A DNA stretch of 64,000 nucleotides from Kaistia algarum (lineage in GTDB: Bacteria > Pseudomonadota > Alphaproteobacteria > Rhizobiales > Kaistiaceae), in the NCBI RefSeq assembly GCF_026343945.1, contig NZ_JAPKNJ010000001.1, positions 1,922,001 through 1,986,000 on the forward strand, written 5' to 3'. Shown here in pieces: positions 63,689 to 64,000 of the stretch. Position 1 is the stretch's first letter. Each line of letters begins with the position of its first letter. A model generated the notes under the pieces. That model was not told where the DNA came from. It worked only from the letters and a program-made list of their open reading frames with translations, and made no database searches. The position numbers and the translations under genes are program-made.

Positions 63689-64000
63689 CGATTGGCTCCA
63701 AGGACGGGAGCCTGCATCAAACCGTTAGACTTTGATCTGAAATTGACCGTTTTGGCGCATCCGACGACAGCGTTAATGAAACCTGGCCATGCCGTTTCCG
63801 GCATTCAAGCTGTTCCGTGCTTCATGGGATCGAAGAGCGGTGACATGTCTATTGCCCAGCTCACTTCCTTCACGCGCACCAATGCCACTCGCTAAAGATG
63901 GTCCAAGTGGCCGTCTCTGGCTTCCTCGCGCTCCGTGCTCGCTCCGTCCTGGCGGAACCGATCGCGCGAAGCCTCCTGATCGACGAGCCCGAAACGCAAA
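63689..64000. other. Right-end intergenic region
   Basis: 312 nt with no convincing gene on either strand. A short plus-strand frame opens at 63897 and runs off the window, but its text is low-complexity and unsupported. The upstream promoter of the hydrolase gene must lie at the left of this stretch. Confidence 0.35.

Overview
The window is a GC-rich chromosomal segment, most likely from an alphaproteobacterium of the Hyphomicrobiales (Rhizobiales). The evidence is the codon use, a CobF-type aerobic cobalamin gene, many sugar-acid and ABC-transport operons, and a tRNA-Leu(CAG) with an encoded CCA. The genus cannot be fixed from the sequence alone. No rRNA and no CRISPR array were seen.

Layout. 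(1) 1-5.2 kb is ordinary chromosome: a 5'-truncated transglutaminase-like gene, a RidA-family gene, cobF and a large secreted arylsulfatase. (2) About 5.2-18.0 kb is mobile island A. It has an HK97-type head and packaging set (prohead protease, major capsid protein, two small structural candidates, an HNH/P-loop fusion, a gp6-like connector, small and large terminase). These are followed by an AT-rich cargo gene (Sll1717-like P-loop ATPase), a second AT-rich unknown gene, an XRE repressor with a divergent early operon, and a tyrosine integrase. No tail, lysis, portal or replication gene is present. This fits a capsid-forming phage satellite or a decayed relative. (3) About 18.0-31.0 kb is island B: a serine recombinase, a zinc-finger-like protein, a ParB-like protein, a five-gene type I restriction-modification operon that also carries an Mrr-family nuclease, and a large tyrosine integrase next to tRNA-Leu(CAG). 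A 19-bp copy of the tRNA 3' end lies exactly at the A/B junction, so the two islands appear to be stacked at one tRNA site.

(4) 31-40.3 kb is backbone: adenosine kinase, two membrane proteins, an RND efflux pair whose adaptor has almost no coiled-coil hairpin, a small membrane protein in a hairpin-rich stretch, endonuclease III and a DUF2244 protein. (5) 40.3-48.9 kb is sugar-catabolism locus 1: a FadR/GntR regulator, SDR dehydrogenase and galactonate-dehydratase-like enolase on one strand, and a ribose-type ABC importer with a zinc alcohol dehydrogenase and an aldose 1-epimerase on the other. (6) 48.9-62.5 kb is sugar-acid locus 2: an Ldh2-type oxidoreductase, an oligopeptide-type solute-binding protein, two DapA-family enzymes (one resembling 5-dehydro-4-deoxyglucarate dehydratase), an RraA-like protein, an IlvD/Edd dehydratase, a divergent GntR regulator, a 2-hydroxyacid dehydrogenase, a Dpp-type transporter and an EamA exporter. 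Closely related AT-rich motifs sit in front of four transcription units here and suggest one local regulon. (7) The right end holds a secreted alpha/beta hydrolase-like gene and non-coding sequence.

The main point of interest is island A and its stacking with the defence island B at one tRNA gene.
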